Source: Candidatus Tidjanibacter gallistercoris
GTDB lineage: Bacteria; Bacteroidota; Bacteroidia; Bacteroidales; Rikenellaceae
Direction of reading: 5' to 3'
Length of the DNA: 64,000 nucleotides
Assembly: GCA_019114205.1 (NCBI GenBank)
Contig: DXFY01000045.1
Span: 1-64,000 of the forward strand
Part shown: piece by piece, positions 20,114-30,669 of the stretch
Numbering within the stretch: position 1 is the stretch's first letter
Layout of the letters: each line of letters opens with the position of its first letter
Notes under the pieces: model-generated
The model's input: the letters and a program-made list of their open reading frames with translations, nothing else
Database searches by the model: none
What the model was told of the DNA's origin: nothing
Position numbers and translations under genes: made by a program

Positions 20114-20936
20114 ATCCGTAATCGTTTCTTCCTCCGCCATGCAGCCGCACGGCTACGGGTTTTCGTTCCTGCCCGCTGCGGGCGGCACAAAAATACACAA
20201 TCCGCACCCGACGAACAAATGCCGGTGTCGCTTCCGCCCCGCCTACCCGCCGCCCGTACTTACCGAACGGGGCGTACTCCAACGTCCGCCCGACCGCCCC
20301 CACGAACAGGCATCATGCACTGAACGGACGGCAACCGAATGCCGCAGCCGGAAAAAGAGCCCGCCGAGCAATGTCCTTCATGCCCTTTGCAACAATCTTG
20401 CCCCCCGCCGGCCTGCCGCATCATCCGCAAATAGCCGTGCGGCAACCTGCCCTCCGCATCGCCCGCATCCGAAGAACCGTTTCTGCGTGACACCGGCATC
20501 CCTGCCGGGAACACGGCAGCAACCGACGAACGACGCGACAAAACCGGACGGCAGTCCGGTCGTACCACAGGAACATGCGGCCACCGGCCGCCCCATGCAA
20601 CGTCCCCGCAAACGGGCTTCGCCCCCGCCCGCAACCCACCGTCACAGGCCGGTCGCCGCCGAAACCGCGACACTCTTCCGCTCATCCTGCCCGCAGCCGT
20701 TCGCCGAAAGCTTCGGCACGCTGCGGCGTCCAACCCGGTTCACACGTCTCTCCCCGCCGGAGTCCGCATCCGGAATGTCCGCACACCTCGCCTGCCCGAC
20801 CATCCCCCGAAAAGGCAACGCCGACCCGAAACGGTCGGCGCCATACGATACAAGACCAAACCGGTCGCACCGAATGCCGCCCCCATACCGGCGCACGGCA
20901 CATATGTCATCGGTCTTCGGAGCGCCCGTAGCCGGT

Positions 20937-22124
20937 TTACAACAGGTCGAGACAGCCGGTCACGATGCGGCACACATCCGCTGCCTCTTCATCGGTAATG
21001 GTCAACGGCGGCGAAATACGGAAAGCCGTATCGCAGAACAGGAACCAGTCGCTCAGGATACCGTGTTCCTTGAAAAGTTCCATGATTCGGAACAGCCTTT
21101 CGCTGCTGCCGAGCTCCACGGCCATGAGCAGTCCGCTGCGACGAATCTCCCGAACCGCCGGATGGCCGCCGAGCAGCCGCTCGAACAGCGCGCCCCTGCG
21201 TTCGACTGCGGCCAATACGTCATTGTCAATCAGGTAATCCATTGCGGCGAGCCCCGCGGCGCAGCATACCGGATGGCCGCCGAAGGTCGTGATGTGTCCC
21301 AGCGACGGGTCGTGCGATATACACTCCATGACCCGGTTCGACGATACGAAAGCGCCGAGCGGCATGCCCCCGCCGAGTGCTTTGGCAAGAGTGACGATGT
21401 CGGGCGTCACGCCGTATTTCGTCATGGCGAACATCGTTCCCGTCCGACCGAAGCCGGTCTGTATCTCATCGAACACCAGCAGCGCCCCCGTCTCGTCGCA
21501 GCGCCGGCGCAGCGCCTGAAGGTAACCCTCGTGCGGAATGCGCACCCCCGCCTCGCCCTGCACGGGCTCCACGAGCACGCACGCAGTCTCTTCCGTTATC
21601 CGCTCCAGGTCGTCCGCTTCATTGAACCGTATCCAGTCCACACCGGGGAGCAGCGGCCCGTAGGCATCGGAAAACTCCCGGCTGTCCATGACGCTCATCG
21701 CCCCCTGCGTGGAACCGTGGTAGGCGTTGCGGCAGGCCAGCATGCGCCGGCGGCCGGTAAAGCGTTTGGCGAGCTTAAGCGCCCCTTCGACCGCTTCGGC
21801 ACCCGAATTGACGAAATAGACCGACTCCAGCGGGGCGGGCAGATGCTCCGCGATGCGGGCGGCATACCGTACCTGCGGACGCTCGACGAGTTCGCCGTAA
21901 ACCATGACGTGCATGTACGCGCGTGCCTGCCGGCAGACGGCTTCCGCGACTGCCGGATTGCCGTGCCCGACATTGCTGACGGACACGCCCGCGATGAGGT
22001 CGTAATACTTCTTCCCTTCGGGCGTGAAGAAACATACCCCTTCGGCCCGCTCCACCTCCACCAGCATGGGCGAAGGGGACGTCTGGCCGACATGCTGCAA
22101 AAATTGCCGTCTCAATATATCCAT
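20937..22124 (-). CDS. class III (acetylornithine-type) PLP aminotransferase
   Basis: YVSVNSGAEAVEGALKLAKRFTGR-type motif, LLVFDEIQTGFGRTG, TLAKALGGGMPLGAFV. Confidence 0.88.
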   Translation of the reverse strand: MDILRRQFLQHVGQTSPSPMLVEVERAEGVCFFTPEGKKYYDLIAGVSVSNVGHGNPAVAEAVCRQARAYMHVMVYGELVERPQVRYAARIAEHLPAPLESVYFVNSGAEAVEGALKLAKRFTGRRRMLACRNAYHGSTQGAMSVMDSREFSDAYGPLLPGVDWIRFNEADDLERITEETACVLVEPVQGEAGVRIPHEGYLQALRRRCDETGALLVFDEIQTGFGRTGTMFAMTKYGVTPDIVTLAKALGGGMPLGAFVSSNRVMECISHDPSLGHITTFGGHPVCCAAGLAAMDYLIDNDVLAAVERRGALFERLLGGHPAVREIRRSGLLMAVELGSSERLFRIMELFKEHGILSDWFLFCDTAFRISPPLTITDEEAADVCRIVTGCLDLL

Positions 22125-22128
22125 GGCG

Positions 22129-23394
22129 CTATGCTTCCTTTTTACGAACCGCCTGCAGGGTGCGGCGCGTGCGTTGCACGAGGTAAACGTCCGGTGCCCC
22201 GTCCAGCGAAGCGAGCTGTGCGGGAGTATAATTACGGATGGTCAGGAGTTCCATGCCCGTGTTGTAGCGCGTGTAATATCCCTCCTCGCGCAGCCTTTCG
22301 GTCAGTTCCTCCAGATGGCGCGAGCGGTCCAGGCACAGGTCGAGGTTCACGGCGGAACTCTGAATGAGGTTCACCTTCACCATGTACTCGTCGAGCAGGG
22401 CGAATATCCGCGCGAAACGCTCCTCCAGGATGAACGAGAAGTCGTTCGCCCGGATGGTGAGCAGCACCTGCGCCGGCTTGACAATCAGGATGGGCAACTC
22501 CCGGTTCTTCTCCACCCCGCCGCGGATGACGCTGCCCGGCAGCGCGGGGTCGAGGAAACAGCGTACATGCAGCGGAATCCCCCGGTTCTGCAAAGGCTTG
22601 ATGGTTTTCGGATGGATGACCTGCGCCCCGCTGTAAGCGAGCTCGATGGCATCGAGATAATTCATCTCCGGAATGTGGCGCACATCGTCGAACAGCTTCG
22701 GGTCGCCGTTCAGGATACCGGGCACATCCTTCCAGATGGTCACGCTCTCCGCGCCGAGAATGTAGCCCGCCGCAGCTGCCGAATAGTCGGAACCCTCGCG
22801 GCCTATCGTCGTCGGAGCACCGTCCTCGGTGGCGCCGATAAAGCCCTGCCCCACATAGACGCGCGCATCCGTCGCCTCCACCAGCGGTACGAGCCTTTCG
22901 GCCGAACGCTCCAAATCCACATTCGCATCCTTGTGGCGGGCGGTGGTTACGAAACACTCCCGCATGTCCACCCAGGTATTGGGGACGCCTGCGGCGGCGA
23001 GGTATTCCGAAACGATGGCCGTGGAGATGAGCTCGCCGTACCCCACGATGCGGTCATACCATACTTCGTACTCCCGCACGGCGGGATTCGACACGACGAC
23101 CAACTCCTCCAGCTCCATGTAGAAACGCGCCACGCGCCGGGGAAGCGAAGGCGCTCCCCAGAGTTCCGCGATGATTCGGTTGTGGAAATCGACGATTTCC
23201 TGCAAGCGCTCCAGCGCCGCGGCCGTCTTTCCGTCATAAAACGTATCGAGGAGCCTTTCGAGCGCATTGGTGGTCTTACCCATGGCGGAGACGACGACGA
23301 AAAGCCGTTCCTGCTCCGCCCCCACAATCGAGGCGATGTTGCGCACCCCTTCGGCATTCTTCACCGACGCGCCCCCGAATTTGAACACTTTCAT
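22129..23394 (-). CDS. aspartate kinase
   Basis: MKVFKFGGASVKNAEGVRN start; TTIGREGSDYSAAAAGYILGAESVTIWKDVPGI; the listed 664-aa ORF has an out-of-frame extension over the upstream gene. Confidence 0.92.
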   Translation of the reverse strand: MKVFKFGGASVKNAEGVRNIASIVGAEQERLFVVVSAMGKTTNALERLLDTFYDGKTAAALERLQEIVDFHNRIIAELWGAPSLPRRVARFYMELEELVVVSNPAVREYEVWYDRIVGYGELISTAIVSEYLAAAGVPNTWVDMRECFVTTARHKDANVDLERSAERLVPLVEATDARVYVGQGFIGATEDGAPTTIGREGSDYSAAAAGYILGAESVTIWKDVPGILNGDPKLFDDVRHIPEMNYLDAIELAYSGAQVIHPKTIKPLQNRGIPLHVRCFLDPALPGSVIRGGVEKNRELPILIVKPAQVLLTIRANDFSFILEERFARIFALLDEYMVKVNLIQSSAVNLDLCLDRSRHLEELTERLREEGYYTRYNTGMELLTIRNYTPAQLASLDGAPDVYLVQRTRRTLQAVRKKEA

Positions 23395-23481
23395 ATCGTA
23401 AATATCCTTTTCTTCCTTAAATGCTTCAACGTTCGCATATCCGTTCCGCCGGCACGCCCCGCACGAACGCGCCTTAACGAA

Positions 23482-23513
23482 ATTCAAGGCTTCCGCATGC
23501 GGAAGCCTTGAAT
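23482..23513. terminator. 32-bp perfect palindrome in the lysC/S9 peptidase gap
   Basis: ATTCAAGGCTTCCGCATGCGGAAGCCTTGAAT. Confidence 0.5.
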
Positions 23514-23546
23514 ACGTATACGGATTCCGGAAATCCGTCCCTTCCC

Positions 23547-25700
23547 CTATTCCGCCGGCACGTACTCGGTATCGGTGTTCCAGAAGAAGAACGACAGCAT
23601 GTCTGCCGCCTCGGCAATCCGCTTGGCGGTCGGCTTGCCCGCACCGTGACCGGCATTGGTATCGATGCGGATGAGCACCGGCTTGTCGCACCCTTGCGCC
23701 TGCTGGAGCGTCGCGGCGAACTTGAACGAATGGGCCGGCACGACCCGGTCGTCGTGGTCGCCGGTCGTAATCATTGTGGCCGGATAGCAGACGCCGTCCT
23801 TTATGTTGTGCAGCGGCGAATACTTGTAGATGTACTCGAACTGTTCGGGGTTCTCGCTGGAACCGTATTCCACTACCCAGCCCCAGCCTACGGTAAAGAG
23901 GTGGTAGCGGAGCATGTCGAGCACGCCCACCTGCGGGAAGGCCACGGCGAAAAGGTCGGGACGCTGCGTCATGCAGGCACCCACGAGCAGGCCGCCGTTG
24001 GAACCGCCCGCTATGGCGAGTTTCCTGCTCGACGTGTATTTGTTGCGCACGAGGTATTCGCCCGCCGCGATGAAGTCGTCGAACACGTTCTGCTTGTTGG
24101 CGAGCATGCCCGCCTTGTGCCACTCCTCGCCGTACTCGTTCCCGCCACGAAGATTGACCGAAGCATAAATGACTCCCTGCTCCATCATGGCGATGTTCGT
24201 CGGGCTGAATCCGGGCGTCAGCGGTGCGTTGAAACCGCCGTAACCGTAAAGGTAAACAGGGTTCTTGCCGTTCTTCTTGAGTCCCTTGCGGTAGGAAAGG
24301 AACATAGGCACCTGCGTGCCGTCCTTGCTGGCGAAGAAGACCTGTTCGGTCACGAAATCCTCCGGATTGAACTTCACCTCCGGTGCGGCGAACAGGGTGG
24401 ATTCGCCCGTCTCCAGGTCGTAACGGTAAACGGCCGGGGGTGCCGTGAAGGTGGAGAAGGTGTAGAACGTTTCGGTGGAATCGTCGTCGCCGCCGAATCC
24501 GCTCACGGTACCGATACCCGGCAGCTGCACCTCACGCACGAGGGTACCGTCGAGCTGATACTGGTACACGCGGCTGGAGGCATCCTTCATATAGACGGCG
24601 AAAATATAGTCGCCCACGAAGCTGACCGACTGCAGGAGCATTTCCGGATGTTCCGGCAGTATCTTTTCGGCCGGCGAAGGCAGGAAGCGCACATCCATCC
24701 GCAGCAGATGATAGTTGGGAGCACCTTCGTTGGTATAGAGGTAAAGCATGTTGTCGCGTACCTTCGCTACCGCATGTTCGTAGTCGAAGCCCTTGAGGAA
24801 TACGCGGAAAGGCTCCCGTACCCCCACGCGCTTGTACATGAGCTGCTTGCCCGATGTCCCTTCGGAAACGCTCACGAACAGGTAACGGCCCTGGTCGCCG
24901 TCGTCGAATCCGGTGAAATAGCGGAGCGGATGCGAGGGGTCGGCGTACACCAGCTCGTCCTCGGACTGCGGCGTGCCGAGCTTATGATAGTAGATTTTCT
25001 GGAACTGGTTCTGGCCGGAGAGTTCGGAACCTTTGGTCGGCTCGTCGTATCCGCTGTAATAGAACCCCTTCGAATCGGCCGCCCAGTTGGCGCCGGAGAA
25101 TTTCACCCAACGCACCACATCGTCGAGCACGCGCCCCGAAGGAACTTCTTTCACGAACAGCTCCACCCAGTCGGAACCGGAACGGGCGATACCATACGCC
25201 ATGTATTTGCCGTCTTCGGAAAACGCCACGCTGTTGAGCGCTGCCGTACCGTCCGTCGAAAGCGTATTGGGGTCGAGGAACACCTCAGGCTGCGGGTCGT
25301 CGAGGCTGTCGAGCATGTACAGTACGCTCTGGTTCTGCAACCCGTCGTTGCGGAAATAAAAATAACGGTCGCCCACACGCGTCGGCGTACCAATCTTTTC
25401 GTAGTTCCACAGTTCCGTGAGGCGCTTGTCTATCGCCGGACGGTAAGGTATCTGCGACAGGTAGTCGAACGTCACCTCGTTCTCGGCGGCCACCCATGCG
25501 GCCGTCTCCGGCGCATTGTCGTCTTCGAGCCAGCGGTAAGGGTCGGCGACCACGGTGCCGTGGTAATCGTCCGTGACGTCCACCTTCGCCGTCTGCGGAT
25601 AGGGTTTCATCTTAATCTCCATCTTCTTCTTTCCGGAAGTACAGTCTGTCACTGCGAGGCACAGGACCGCCAACGCGGCGTAAAACGGGATTCTCTTCAT
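23547..25700 (-). CDS. prolyl oligopeptidase family (S9A) serine peptidase, lipoprotein-like N-terminus
   Basis: GGSNGGLL nucleophile motif, TGDHDDRVVPAHSFK, start MKRIPFYAALAVLCLAVTDC. Confidence 0.93.
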   Translation of the reverse strand: MKRIPFYAALAVLCLAVTDCTSGKKKMEIKMKPYPQTAKVDVTDDYHGTVVADPYRWLEDDNAPETAAWVAAENEVTFDYLSQIPYRPAIDKRLTELWNYEKIGTPTRVGDRYFYFRNDGLQNQSVLYMLDSLDDPQPEVFLDPNTLSTDGTAALNSVAFSEDGKYMAYGIARSGSDWVELFVKEVPSGRVLDDVVRWVKFSGANWAADSKGFYYSGYDEPTKGSELSGQNQFQKIYYHKLGTPQSEDELVYADPSHPLRYFTGFDDGDQGRYLFVSVSEGTSGKQLMYKRVGVREPFRVFLKGFDYEHAVAKVRDNMLYLYTNEGAPNYHLLRMDVRFLPSPAEKILPEHPEMLLQSVSFVGDYIFAVYMKDASSRVYQYQLDGTLVREVQLPGIGTVSGFGGDDDSTETFYTFSTFTAPPAVYRYDLETGESTLFAAPEVKFNPEDFVTEQVFFASKDGTQVPMFLSYRKGLKKNGKNPVYLYGYGGFNAPLTPGFSPTNIAMMEQGVIYASVNLRGGNEYGEEWHKAGMLANKQNVFDDFIAAGEYLVRNKYTSSRKLAIAGGSNGGLLVGACMTQRPDLFAVAFPQVGVLDMLRYHLFTVGWGWVVEYGSSENPEQFEYIYKYSPLHNIKDGVCYPATMITTGDHDDRVVPAHSFKFAATLQQAQGCDKPVLIRIDTNAGHGAGKPTAKRIAEAADMLSFFFWNTDTEYVPAE

Positions 25701-25878
25701 CGATTCTATTTTTTGGTTCGTAAAATTCCTAACGCGGACACGGCCGTACGGCAAACAAAAATACAAAACTTCCCGCGACTTGCATCTTCTTCTTTCGCGA
25801 AAATGGTTCGCATGACGGAAAAAATGGCTAATTTTACCCCTGATTACATCCGAATATCGTTCAAAACAAGGAAGCACT

Positions 25879-26712
25879 ATGGAAAACTTGGACCATGAAA
25901 ACCTGAAAAGCCTGATAGAGAAGGTCTGGGAAGACCATGCGCTTCTCAGAAACCTCGAAACGCAGGCTGCGGTCAACGAAGTAATCGAACGGCTCGACCG
26001 GGGCGAACTGCGTACCGCACAGCCCGACGGGGAAGGCGGCTGGCAGGTAAACGACTGGGTGAAGAAAGCGGTCATACTGTATTTCCCTACGCGCGAACTG
26101 CGGCAGACCAACGCGGGGGAGATGGAATATAACGACAAGATGGACCTCAAGCGCAACTACCGGGAACTGGGTGTTCGCGTCGTTCCGCCGGCCGTCGCAC
26201 GCTACGGCTCCTATCTGGCCCGCGGCGTGGTCATGATGCCCTCCTACGTCAACATCGGCGCTTACGTGGACGAAGGTACGATGATTGACACTTGGGCTAC
26301 GGTAGGTTCCTGCGCCCAGATAGGCAAAGAGGTGCACCTGAGCGGCGGCGTAGGCATAGGCGGCGTGCTCGAACCGGTACAGGCCGCACCCGTCATCGTC
26401 GAGGACCACTGTTTCATCGGTTCGCGCTGCATCATCGTCGAAGGGGCCCGGATAGGCCGCGAGGCGGTAATCGGGGCGGGAACGGTCATCACGGCCTCTA
26501 CCAAAATCATCGACGTGTCGCAACCCGCCCCCGTCACCTACAAAGGATACGTACCGCCGCGTTCGGTCGTCATCCCCGGCAGTTATGCAAAACGGTTCGC
26601 CGCGGGCGAATACGGAGTCCCGTGCGCGCTCATCATCGGCCGGCGGAAAGAAAGCACCGACACGAAGACGTCGCTGAACGACGCCCTGCGGGATTTCGAC
26701 GTACCGGTATAA
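25879..26712 (+). CDS. dapD: 2,3,4,5-tetrahydropyridine-2,6-dicarboxylate N-succinyltransferase
   Basis: Left-handed beta-helix hexapeptides; MMPSYVNIGAYVDEGTMIDTWATVGSCAQIGKEVHLSGGVGIGGVLEP. Confidence 0.95.
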   Translation: MENLDHENLKSLIEKVWEDHALLRNLETQAAVNEVIERLDRGELRTAQPDGEGGWQVNDWVKKAVILYFPTRELRQTNAGEMEYNDKMDLKRNYRELGVRVVPPAVARYGSYLARGVVMMPSYVNIGAYVDEGTMIDTWATVGSCAQIGKEVHLSGGVGIGGVLEPVQAAPVIVEDHCFIGSRCIIVEGARIGREAVIGAGTVITASTKIIDVSQPAPVTYKGYVPPRSVVIPGSYAKRFAAGEYGVPCALIIGRRKESTDTKTSLNDALRDFDVPV

Positions 26713-26761
26713 AGGATGCCGGCGGCCGCGGCACACCACAATCAACCGACAACGGACACTT

Positions 26762-29755
26762 ATGAAAAGCTATAAACTGTTATTGCCGTCGCTCCTGTTG
26801 CTGCTGCTCGGCGCATGCAGCGACATCGACGGCCTGAACGACTACAACGCCGTGTTCTCTTTCACGATAACGGAACACAAGGGGACGGGCGGCGAAATAG
26901 AAATCGGAGAACCGGTAATGGCCGGCAATACCATCCGCATCCCCGTCCTGCACGGCATCCACAACTTCCCGCTCTATTTCAAGGGGGAACCCCGGTTCGA
27001 GAACCCGATAGACCGCATCACGGGGCTCGACTTCAACGACTGGATTGAAATCGACCTCCAGCGGGGCGGCGAAAGCGGAAACGAACCCGTACTCGACGAG
27101 CACGGGAACTACATTTTCCAGGAACCCAAATTCTACGTACAGGCGCTCAGCGGCATGCCGCGCGAATATACGTTCGAAATAGACTATACGGCCACGAGCA
27201 GCGATGCCGACATTTTCGCGCCGGTATCGTTCGCCGACCTGCCTCAGGAGTACGTGGTGGGCGACCTGCTTACCGTGACGAGCAGCGATGTTCCCGAAGA
27301 AGGGGACATGGTGCTGTTCAATGTAGCCGCGCCGCAATTCCCGCTGACACTGACGCCCGAATTCATGCTCAGCGACGGCGCGACGCTCGAAGGAAACGGT
27401 ACGACCTCCTATACGTTCGAGACGGCCGAAGACCGGCACGACCTGACGGTCGTGGCACGCGACGGAACGACGAAGCGCTGGACGCTCGGCCTTTCCGTCC
27501 TCCCGGTAGTGAGCGCCGTGAGCGCCGGCATGGACGAAAGCATGCTTGCGCTCACCGACCTGACCGGGTTCTCCGCCGAACCGGGCAGCAAGGGTTTCTC
27601 CATCGAGGAACACCGCTTTGCCGCCTCCGCCGGTACGGAAGGCGGTACGGAAGATGCGGCGCCTTCCCGGCAGGCCGCAAAGACGGGAACACCGCAATCC
27701 GAAAAGGCGGCAGCAACTCCTGCGACGGCAGCGAACCGCCTCCACGCCGCAGGGCAGCCGCACAAGACACTCCTCCGCATGGCAGCATCCGGAATGCCTG
27801 CTGCCGAGGAAGTGCTGCCGGCCGATACGCTCAAACTCTACATCAACACGCTCTCCGGCACGCCGTTCCCGATAAGCATCGACATGGAGGTTCCGCTGCC
27901 CGACGGCGTATCGCTGGTCGGCGACACTTCCGACTTGCCATTCGCCGACATGGAGAGCGAAAACGTGTTCTGGCTTCTGGATACGGTGGACGGCATCGCC
28001 CGCCGCTGGGTGGTGGTGCTGGAAGAGTACGACTCGCCCGTAGCCTCGGTGCTCGCATTCTCCTACGAATATACGGCATCGGAGGTGCGGGAAACATCCC
28101 TTTCCGGCCCGAAGGTACCCGCCATCGTCATGGACAAAGAACGCACGGCGGACATCGACCCGGTGAACCGCTGCATTTATCTGCGGGCCGTGGAGATACA
28201 CAATCCCAAATACGCCTCGTTAGACCCATGGGAGCTCAGCCTGACGGTGGACATCAAAATCAGCAGCGGGGCATCGCTCGTGAACGTGACCAACTTCGAC
28301 TGGAGCGGTACGGATTCGTGGAAAAATCCGAAGACGTTCGGCGTACAGGCTTCGGACGGCACCGTCTACGAATGGAAAGTCGTCATCCGCGACTGGAGCG
28401 ACGGAGCGCCCGAAGCATCCGACGAATGCGAACTGTACGGGGTAACAATCAAAGAAATACGGCCCTACACGGTGGAAACCGAGGCGGAACCCCTGACGGT
28501 CGATTACGACGACCGTACCATTACGCTGAACCTGACCAAGGACGACAACGCCTACCCGATAACGGTGGCAGTCGATTACGAGCTCTCCGAATACGCCCGC
28601 ATCGCGACGCAGAACGGCGGGCGCGACCCGCTGGTGTTCGACACCCCCGAAACGGTCAATACGGTGGAAGTGGTGTCCGAAAGCGGCACGAACAGCGCGG
28701 AATGGAAATTCGAACTCCGGCCCCCGCTCAAGGAAACCGGTACGGACGTGACCTCTTTCCGTATCGTATCGTTCTCCGAAAGCGGTTTCAGTGCCGAGCT
28801 GGTCGGAATAGACACGGACAATGCAACGGTCACGGTGAACTTCACGCAGGCCGGGCGTTTCCCCGTCACGATGAATTTCCGCATGGGCCTCTCCTACAAG
28901 GCGACGAGCACCATCACGGACCAGTACGGAGCCGGAACGGTCGAGTTTTCCGCAATCGAGGACAAGCCATTCACCGTGACCGCACAGAACGGCGAGACGC
29001 GCCAGTGGACGCTGCGCACCACCTACATGCCGCAGTTGCAGAACTCCGATTTCGAACTGTGGGCGAACATGACCACCCCCCTGCCCAAAGGCATAAAGGG
29101 CAGTCCCTACTGGGCCAGCGCGAACATGACCTCGCCGGTGCTCGTCGAAAACACCACCCAGACGGAAGGGGCGCCGGGGCAGGGCAAGGCCGTTCAAATG
29201 ACGACCAAGAATACGATTATCGGCAAACTCGCCGCCGGGTCGTTGTTCCTCGGATGGTTCGATGACTCGAACCCCATGGGCAACATGAACGACCCCACCG
29301 TCATGATGTTTTACGGCATGCCGTTCTCGGCCAACAAACCCATCAAGGGTTTCCAGGCGGATGTCCTCTACCACCCCGGCGACGGACCGTCGAGCGATTC
29401 GGGTTCGCTGGCCATCGAACTGATACGGCAGCGCGACCCGTCGATGGAACTCGAATTCCACGGCATGCGTCCCGACGGCACATGGCATCCGAAGAACAAT
29501 GCCGACCGGGTAGCGCGCGGACAGGCCATCGTCGCCACGCAGTCCGGCCTGCTCGATAACGGCGACACGGCCGACATCGTCGTAGCCGACAACACGTGGC
29601 AGACGGTATTCGTCCCGCTGGAATACGACGGGGCCTACCCCTCGTATACCCACCTGACGGTAATATTTTCTTCATCGTCGCAGGGCGACTCCTTCAAAGG
29701 CGCCGTCGGCTCCATACTGAAAATCGACAATATCAAACTGATTTATGAAGAATAG
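26762..29755 (+). CDS. large lipoprotein with tandem Ig-like repeats and a C-terminal PCMD-like domain
   Basis: Lipobox LLLLGACSD; recurrent (V/A)xDGTxxxW motifs; C-terminal LQNSDFELWANMTTPLPKGIKGSPYWASAN. Confidence 0.75.
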   Translation: MKSYKLLLPSLLLLLLGACSDIDGLNDYNAVFSFTITEHKGTGGEIEIGEPVMAGNTIRIPVLHGIHNFPLYFKGEPRFENPIDRITGLDFNDWIEIDLQRGGESGNEPVLDEHGNYIFQEPKFYVQALSGMPREYTFEIDYTATSSDADIFAPVSFADLPQEYVVGDLLTVTSSDVPEEGDMVLFNVAAPQFPLTLTPEFMLSDGATLEGNGTTSYTFETAEDRHDLTVVARDGTTKRWTLGLSVLPVVSAVSAGMDESMLALTDLTGFSAEPGSKGFSIEEHRFAASAGTEGGTEDAAPSRQAAKTGTPQSEKAAATPATAANRLHAAGQPHKTLLRMAASGMPAAEEVLPADTLKLYINTLSGTPFPISIDMEVPLPDGVSLVGDTSDLPFADMESENVFWLLDTVDGIARRWVVVLEEYDSPVASVLAFSYEYTASEVRETSLSGPKVPAIVMDKERTADIDPVNRCIYLRAVEIHNPKYASLDPWELSLTVDIKISSGASLVNVTNFDWSGTDSWKNPKTFGVQASDGTVYEWKVVIRDWSDGAPEASDECELYGVTIKEIRPYTVETEAEPLTVDYDDRTITLNLTKDDNAYPITVAVDYELSEYARIATQNGGRDPLVFDTPETVNTVEVVSESGTNSAEWKFELRPPLKETGTDVTSFRIVSFSESGFSAELVGIDTDNATVTVNFTQAGRFPVTMNFRMGLSYKATSTITDQYGAGTVEFSAIEDKPFTVTAQNGETRQWTLRTTYMPQLQNSDFELWANMTTPLPKGIKGSPYWASANMTSPVLVENTTQTEGAPGQGKAVQMTTKNTIIGKLAAGSLFLGWFDDSNPMGNMNDPTVMMFYGMPFSANKPIKGFQADVLYHPGDGPSSDSGSLAIELIRQRDPSMELEFHGMRPDGTWHPKNNADRVARGQAIVATQSGLLDNGDTADIVVADNTWQTVFVPLEYDGAYPSYTHLTVIFSSSSQGDSFKGAVGSILKIDNIKLIYEE

Positions 29756-30668
29756 CTATCGGGGAATCTGCATGGCCGTCCTGCTCGGCGCCTTCCTGTG
29801 CGGAACGGGGAGCACATACGCCGGAAGCTGTACGGCCGACACCACGGTCGTCCGGTACATCGACGGCGAAGGCGTCTACACCTACACGGGCCACCGGTCA
29901 GCCGGGAAGGTCGGAACCTTCAAACGGCAGCCCGAACAACCCAAATATGCATTCGGGGTACACGTCGGAGTGGATATCGGAGCAGCGGCTCCGTGGCCGC
30001 CGGCTCACATGCGGGCCGGGGCCATGAAGATGAGCGCCGTACCCAAGCTCAATCCTTCGCTCGGCGTCTCCTTCACCGGCCATCTGGCACGCCGGTGGTC
30101 GCTCACGGCGGAACTGACCTACAAACAGGTGGGCATCGACGCCGAGGCATGGGTATCGGGCCAACAGTTCCGAATGCCCAATCCCGACGGCGAGGATTTC
30201 ATTACCCGGTTCAGAGGAACGGCCAACGTCGTCATGAACTTCTCCATGCTCGAAGTACCCGTCTATGTCGGATTCAGTTTCGGCGGAGGCCGCAGCAGGA
30301 TTTACCTCGGCGCCTATTACAGCTACATTCTGAAAAGCCAGTTCAACACCACGCCGCTGAAAGGGCTCGTGGAAAATCCCAACGACCCGTCGCAGCCGCC
30401 CATCATGGTCACGCCGGAGAGCCCCGTACCGCCGGATGCAATGCCCGTGTTCAACGATTACCTGGGAAAATGGGATGCCGGAATGCTGCTGGGATACGAA
30501 TGGCAAATCGTGCCGCGCGTCAAGATGACCGCCCGTTTCTCGATGGGTTTCAAGGATATCTTCCGCCCCGGCAGCAACTACCTCGAATACAAGATGCTGC
30601 ACATGCGCGGCACCGTGGCGGTCAGCTACTCGTTCCTGCGCTACAACGAAAAACCGTTCCGGAAATAA
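29745..30668 (+). CDS. outer membrane beta-barrel/porin family protein
   Basis: Signal peptide, PorT-like barrel pattern; start overlaps the end of the PCMD lipoprotein. Confidence 0.65.
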   Translation: MKNSYRGICMAVLLGAFLCGTGSTYAGSCTADTTVVRYIDGEGVYTYTGHRSAGKVGTFKRQPEQPKYAFGVHVGVDIGAAAPWPPAHMRAGAMKMSAVPKLNPSLGVSFTGHLARRWSLTAELTYKQVGIDAEAWVSGQQFRMPNPDGEDFITRFRGTANVVMNFSMLEVPVYVGFSFGGGRSRIYLGAYYSYILKSQFNTTPLKGLVENPNDPSQPPIMVTPESPVPPDAMPVFNDYLGKWDAGMLLGYEWQIVPRVKMTARFSMGFKDIFRPGSNYLEYKMLHMRGTVAVSYSFLRYNEKPFRK

Positions 30669-30669
30669 C

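Noticed and set aside
22129-24123. 664-aa ORF considered as a fusion protein with aspartate kinase
   Set aside because: The N-terminal ~240 aa is out-of-frame translation of the S9 peptidase 3' end; the real kinase starts at MKVFKFGGAS (23394).
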